Position numbers and translations under genes: made by a program
The notes under the pieces: model-generated
What the model was told of the DNA's origin: nothing
Database searches by the model: none
Seen by the model: only the letters and a program-made list of their open reading frames with translations
DNA from: an uncultured Allorhizobium sp.
GTDB lineage: Bacteria > Pseudomonadota > Alphaproteobacteria > Rhizobiales > Rhizobiaceae
Direction of reading: 5' to 3'
NCBI GenBank assembly: GCA_958439205.1
Contig: OY288189.1
Span: 3,611,001 to 3,675,000 of the forward strand
Length of the DNA: 64,000 bases
Shown: positions 60,638-64,000 of the stretch, one piece after another
Position numbering within the stretch: the stretch's first letter is position 1
Layout: every line of letters starts with the position of its first letter

Positions 60638-61384
60638 ATGCGCAAGAAGACGATCTTCCTTTCCATCCTCGGCGGTCTTGTCGGGCTCGCGATCCTTGAT
60701 GGCAGCGTGCAGATGATCCGGGCGAGCGAGGCGATCTCCGGCCCTGTCGACCTTACCGGCGTGACACAGCTTTCGGTCACGGGAGCGGCCAGCGATATCA
60801 GCATCTCGACCCGGGGCGATGGCGCTCGCGAGGCCGTGCTCTCCGGCACGCGGCAGGGTTGGGGCGCGATCTGGCGCTCGGGCTGGTTTGCCGGGGATTG
60901 CGCCGGACAGGCGCGGATGACGCGTGACGGCTCGACCCTGACGGTCGACATGGGCGACCGGGGCGGCTTCTTCGGCTGGAATGACTGGGACGAGTGCACA
61001 TTGACCTTCACGGCGGAGCTTTCGCCCGAGGCGCGGGTGTCGATCCGGCAGAATGCCGCGCGCATGCAGCTTTCGGGGGACTTTGCGGCAATCGACGTCG
61101 AGAGCGATGCAGGCGACTTTGCCTTTACCGGACATGCGGCGACTGTTGCGGTCTCCGGGGCGGCGCTGCGCGCCAAGCTCGCCTTCGAGCGGGTGTTGAA
61201 TACGGAGGAAATCCGGATCTCGGGCAAGATGCTCGACGCATCGCTGCGCTTCCTGACGCCAACGCCGATCAGCTATGGCGTCGACGCGGTCGCGTCCTAT
61301 GTCGACAGCGCATTGCCGAACACGCCGGGGGCGAAACCGTCAATCTCCATCCGGGGCGAAATGGTGCATGCAACGATCCGGTGA
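60638..61384 (+). CDS. Secreted or anchored beta-rich envelope protein, unknown
   Basis: A 248-aa protein from the ATG at 60638 with AGAGGTG upstream. N-terminal signal anchor (KTIFLSILGGLVGLAILDGSVQMI), then repeating short beta strands in the style of a DUF4097-like beta-helix domain (TQLSVTGAASDISISTRGDG, FAAIDVESDAGDFAFTGHAATVAVSGAALRAKLAFERV, DASLRFLTPTPISYGVDAVASYVDS). No enzymatic motif. Divergent from the membrane AraC regulator, so probably its target. A strong terminator follows. Confidence 0.65.
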   Translation: MRKKTIFLSILGGLVGLAILDGSVQMIRASEAISGPVDLTGVTQLSVTGAASDISISTRGDGAREAVLSGTRQGWGAIWRSGWFAGDCAGQARMTRDGSTLTVDMGDRGGFFGWNDWDECTLTFTAELSPEARVSIRQNAARMQLSGDFAAIDVESDAGDFAFTGHAATVAVSGAALRAKLAFERVLNTEEIRISGKMLDASLRFLTPTPISYGVDAVASYVDSALPNTPGAKPSISIRGEMVHATIR

Positions 61385-61405
61385 CTGGGGCTCCGGGGCA
61401 TTCGG

Positions 61406-61431
61406 AGGGCGCCGGATTGCTCCGGCGCCCT
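61406..61431 (+). terminator. Rho-independent terminator
   Basis: Perfect 11-bp stem AGGGCGCCGGA / TCCGGCGCCCT (61406-61416, 61421-61431) with a TTGC loop and a following TTGCGTTTT. Ends the beta-rich envelope protein transcript. Confidence 0.85.
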
Positions 61432-61657
61432 TTGCGTTTTCGTCTCTCCTCGCTGGAGACATCCCGCCGCAAGGCTGGCTTCATGCCCAGGTCTAAGCGT
61501 CATCACCGCGACAGGATGGCATGGAACAACGGTCGGGGCGTGCCGTTGTATGGAACATCGAGGGTGCTCTGCGGTCATCAAACAAGAGATGACCCGCCAA
61601 GCGCTGCTGCCGATGGCGGCAGGGCGAGAGACCAGATCCCGAATACAGGAGATATCC

Positions 61658-62695
61658 ATGCCCCAAGCGACCACCACCAATCGCCGTTTCGTTCTGGCCG
61701 AGCGCCCGAAGGGCGAGCCGGATGAGCGGACACTGCGGCTGGAGACGGCGGATGTTCCTGAGCCCGCAGAGGGCCAGATGCTGCTTCGCACCGTCTTTCT
61801 GTCGCTCGACCCTTACATGCGCGGGCGGATGAGCGATGCGCCGTCCTATGCGGCACCGGTCGAGATTGGCCAGACGATGGTGGGCGGCACGGTTTCGCGC
61901 GTGGTCAAATCCCGGATTGGGGGTTTTAGCGAAGGCGACTGGGTGGTCGGTTTTACCGGCTGGCAGGATTATGCGTTGTCCGACGGCAAGGGCGTGACTT
62001 CGCTCGGCGCAGCCCCTGCGCATCCGTCCTGGGCGCTTGGCGTGACCGGCATGCCGGGCTTTACGGCCTGGTCGGGTCTCAAGCAGATCGGCCAGCCGAA
62101 AGCAGGTGAGACGCTGGTGGTCGGCGGTGCGACGGGGCCTGTGGGCGCGACCGTGGGCCAGATCGGCAAGATCCTCGGCCTCAAGGTGGTCGGCATTGCC
62201 GGCGGGCCGGACAAATGTGCCCATGCGGTCGACACACTCGGCTTCGACGCCTGTGTCGACTACAAGGCGGACGATTTTGCCGAGCGGCTGAAAGCGGAAA
62301 CGACCGATGGCATCGACGTCTATTTCGAGAATGTCGGCGGCAAGGTCTTTGACGCGGTTGCGCCGCTCCTCAACACCGGTGCGCGCATTCCGCTCTGCGG
62401 CTTGATTGCGCAGTACAATGCGACGAGCCTGCCGGATGGGCCGGACCGCCTGGGCTGGCTGATGGGCATGTTCCTCAAGAAGCGCATCACCGTGCGCGGC
62501 TTCATCGTCTTTGACGATTTCGGGCATCTCTATCCCGAATTCGCCAAGGAGATGGCCGGCTGGGTGGAGGCCGGCAAGATCAAGTATCGCGAAGAGATGA
62601 TCGACGGGCTGGAAGAAGCACCGCGCGCGTTCATCGGCCTGCTGCGCGGCGAGGCCTTCGGCAAGCGGGTCATCCGCGTCGGCGCCGATGACTGA
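61658..62695 (+). CDS. NADP-dependent oxidoreductase (MDR, leukotriene B4 dehydrogenase-like)
   Basis: A 345-aa zinc-independent medium-chain reductase. AGGAGA precedes the ATG at 61658. VFLSLDPYMRGRMSDAPSYAAPVEIGQTMVGGTVSRVV is the family's N-terminal signature, ETLVVGGATGPVGATVGQIGKILGLKVVGIAGG the nucleotide site, and GIDVYFENVGGKVFDAVAPLLN the late motif. Reduces activated alkenes or aldehydes; typical of YncB/CurA-like enzymes. Confidence 0.93.
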   Translation: MPQATTTNRRFVLAERPKGEPDERTLRLETADVPEPAEGQMLLRTVFLSLDPYMRGRMSDAPSYAAPVEIGQTMVGGTVSRVVKSRIGGFSEGDWVVGFTGWQDYALSDGKGVTSLGAAPAHPSWALGVTGMPGFTAWSGLKQIGQPKAGETLVVGGATGPVGATVGQIGKILGLKVVGIAGGPDKCAHAVDTLGFDACVDYKADDFAERLKAETTDGIDVYFENVGGKVFDAVAPLLNTGARIPLCGLIAQYNATSLPDGPDRLGWLMGMFLKKRITVRGFIVFDDFGHLYPEFAKEMAGWVEAGKIKYREEMIDGLEEAPRAFIGLLRGEAFGKRVIRVGADD

Positions 62696-62702
62696 GACTG
62701 CG

Positions 62703-62833
62703 CGCGACTGATCCTTCGAGGCCCTCGCTCTGCGAGGGCACCTCAGGATGAGGGCGTCTGCGGCCCGGCACACATATTTCCCCTCATCCTGAGGCGCCCG
62801 GCACAGCCGGGCCTCGAAGGGCGAGGCCACCGA
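62703..62833. repeat. Intergenic palindromic repeat, family C (copy 2, double)
   Basis: GATCCTTCGAGGCCCTCGC...GAGGGCACCTCAGGATGAGG followed by its inverse CCCTCATCCTGAGGCGCCCGG...CGGGCCTCGAAGGGCGAGGCC. Two units face each other across about 25 bp. Compare 3136-3241. Confidence 0.72.
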
Positions 62834-62880
62834 TTACGGACATCAATACCCGATCAACACAACACAAAGGACTGACACCC

Positions 62881-63555
62881 ATGAAAATCCTGATGGTTCT
62901 CACCTCACACGACCAGCTTGGCGATACCGGCAAGAAGACCGGCTTCTGGCTGGAGGAATTTGCAGCACCCTATTACGTGCTGAAGGATGCCGGCGCCGAG
63001 ATCACGCTTGCCTCGCCGAAGGGCGGCCAGCCGCCGCTCGATCCGAAGAGCGACGAACCGGATGCGCAGACCGAGGCAACCGACCGGTTCAAGGCGGACC
63101 AGACGGCGCAGCAGCTGCTCGCCTCGACGACGCCGCTCTCGCATATCGATCCCGCCGACTTCGACGCCGTCTTCTATCCCGGTGGCCATGGCCCGCTATG
63201 GGATCTCGCCGAAGACAAGGACAGCATCGCCCTGATCGAGGCCTTCGCCGCCAAGGATCGGCCGGTCGCCACGGTCTGCCACGCGCCGGGCGTTCTGCGC
63301 CACGTCAAGGGTCGGGACGGCAAGCCGCTCGTTTCGGGCAAGAAGGTGACCGGCTTCACCAATTCGGAAGAAGAGGCCGTCGGCCTGACGGCGGTCGTGC
63401 CCTTCCTGGTCGAGGACATGCTGCAGGAGCGCGGCGGGATTTACGAAAAGGGCGCTGACTGGGGCGTGCATGTCGTGACCGACGGCAAGCTGGTAACCGG
63501 CCAGAACCCTGCCTCTTCGGAAGAGGCGGCAAAGGCGCTGCTCAAGCTTCTGTAA
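62881..63555 (+). CDS. DJ-1/PfpI family protein (Hsp31-like glyoxalase/deglycase)
   Basis: A 224-aa class I glutamine amidotransferase-like protein. Nucleophile elbow PVATVCHAPGVL with C133 and adjacent H134, E25/E26 in FWLEEFAAPYYVLKDAGAEIT, and YPGGHGPLWDLAED. This matches the Hsp31-like group (YDR533c/ES1-like), active on methylglyoxal or protein glycation. Preceded by 'AAAGGACTGACACCC' as ribosome-binding region. Confidence 0.92.
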   Translation: MKILMVLTSHDQLGDTGKKTGFWLEEFAAPYYVLKDAGAEITLASPKGGQPPLDPKSDEPDAQTEATDRFKADQTAQQLLASTTPLSHIDPADFDAVFYPGGHGPLWDLAEDKDSIALIEAFAAKDRPVATVCHAPGVLRHVKGRDGKPLVSGKKVTGFTNSEEEAVGLTAVVPFLVEDMLQERGGIYEKGADWGVHVVTDGKLVTGQNPASSEEAAKALLKLL

Positions 63556-63565
63556 GGCGATGGTA

Positions 63566-63716
63566 CCACCCTCCCCTTGAGGGGGAGGGTCGGAGCGGAG
63601 CTCCGGGGTGGGGTGACGTGCGAAGCGTGAGCCCCGATCAATGAGGTCGGACTCGTCACCCTGGTCACCCCCACCCGCCGCTTTGCGGCGACCTCCCCCC
63701 CCCCAAGGGGGAGGCG
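63566..63716. repeat. Intergenic repeat, family B (copy 7)
   Basis: CCCTCCCCTTGAGGGGGAGGG, TCGGAGCGGAGCTCCGGGG, GGGGTGACG, then CACCCCCACCCGCCGCTTTGCGGCGACCTCCCCCCC and GGGGGAGGCGG. Between convergent genes. Confidence 0.75.
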
Positions 63717-63722
63717 GAAGCC

Positions 63723-64000
63723 TCAGTCGAGCTTCAGCTCCATCATCGTCAGGTCCAGCCAGCGGCCGAATTTCTGGCCGACTTCGTGGTGGGTGCCGAC
63801 GAGGCGGAAGCCGAGGCTTTTGTGGAGGGCGATGGAGCCGGTGTTGCCGGCTTCGATGGCGGCGACCATGACGTGGATGTGGCCCGCCCTCGCCCGCTCG
63901 ATCAGGGCCGTCATCAGGGCCTTGCCGAGACCGCGGCCATAATGATCCTTCTCGACATAGACGGAATGTTCGACCGACTGGCGGAAGCCGTCGAAGGCGC
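63723..64000 (-). CDS. GNAT-family N-acetyltransferase (partial)
   Basis: The start lies beyond the right edge; 92 codons are visible. HSVYVEKDHYGRGLGKALMTALIERARAGHIHVMVAAIEAGNTGSIALHKSLGFRLVGTHHEVGQKFGRWLDLTMMEL has the acetyl-CoA P-loop YGRGLGKALM and the late N-x-x-S-I-x-L-H-x-S-L-G-F motif. It matches phosphinothricin acetyltransferase-like enzymes. Confidence 0.9.
   Translation of the reverse strand, partial: AFDGFRQSVEHSVYVEKDHYGRGLGKALMTALIERARAGHIHVMVAAIEAGNTGSIALHKSLGFRLVGTHHEVGQKFGRWLDLTMMELKLD

Overview
The window looks like a chromosomal segment from a high-GC alphaproteobacterium of the order Hyphomicrobiales, most likely family Rhizobiaceae (Rhizobium, Agrobacterium, Ciceribacter and relatives). 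The evidence is the gene content: MucR/Ros regulator, seven-subunit Pha/Mrp antiporter operon, rhizobial-type gene transfer agent (GTA) head genes, an HmrR-controlled copper ATPase, DUF1491/DUF5330/DUF2336/DUF1214-DUF1254 proteins, and several families of GC-rich intergenic palindromic repeats. I found no rRNA, tRNA, CRISPR array, insertion sequence or complete prophage. The species cannot be fixed from sequence reading alone.

Layout. 1-11.3 kb: minus-strand GTA head genes (coiled-coil TerS-like protein, terminase with an apparent frameshift, GH19 endolysin-like protein, portal, DUF6107 protein cut by the window edge), interleaved with unrelated genes on both strands (PAP2 phosphatase, AlkB-like dioxygenase, FAD oxidoreductase, TetR regulator with divergent alpha/beta hydrolase and two clear operators, Dabb protein, lipoprotein). 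11.7-17.7 kb: diguanylate cyclase, AhpD-like protein, and a copper efflux cluster copA-hmrR-copZ with a textbook MerR-type promoter. 17.6-31 kb: lipoprotein, MazE/PemK toxin-antitoxin pair, class A PBP, second diguanylate cyclase, hemerythrin, DUF4269, methyltransferase, epimerase, DUF3833, PH-domain protein, signal peptidase I. 31-38 kb: DUF4160/DUF2442 pair, DUF1214/DUF1254 pair, HD-GYP phosphodiesterase, DUF2336, DUF1491, PrlF-YhaV and an orphan HigA. 37.9-45.6 kb: soluble chemoreceptor, peptidoglycan-binding protein, histidine kinase, DUF5330, SufE, a DUF6456 + DnaA-like HTH pair resembling the GafZ/GafY activators of GTAs, and MucR. 46-52 kb: phaABCDEFG antiporter operon. 52-64 kb: MsrB, MFS exporter, deoxyribosyltransferase, MqsRA, RecQ, VapBC, membrane AraC regulator, an envelope protein, NADP oxidoreductase, DJ-1/PfpI protein, and a partial GNAT.

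Themes. The most interesting thread is the GTA. Its head genes are split by foreign genes, its terminase needs a -1 shift to join a well-initiated N-terminus to the Walker A frame, and a plausible GafYZ activator pair sits about 33 kb away on the same strand. A second thread is repeats: at least four families of intergenic elements, some supplying the last codons of genes (copA, the AraC regulator) or abutting promoters. A third is the density of toxin-antitoxin loci (five recognised, one suspected), several with palindromic operators that can be read directly.
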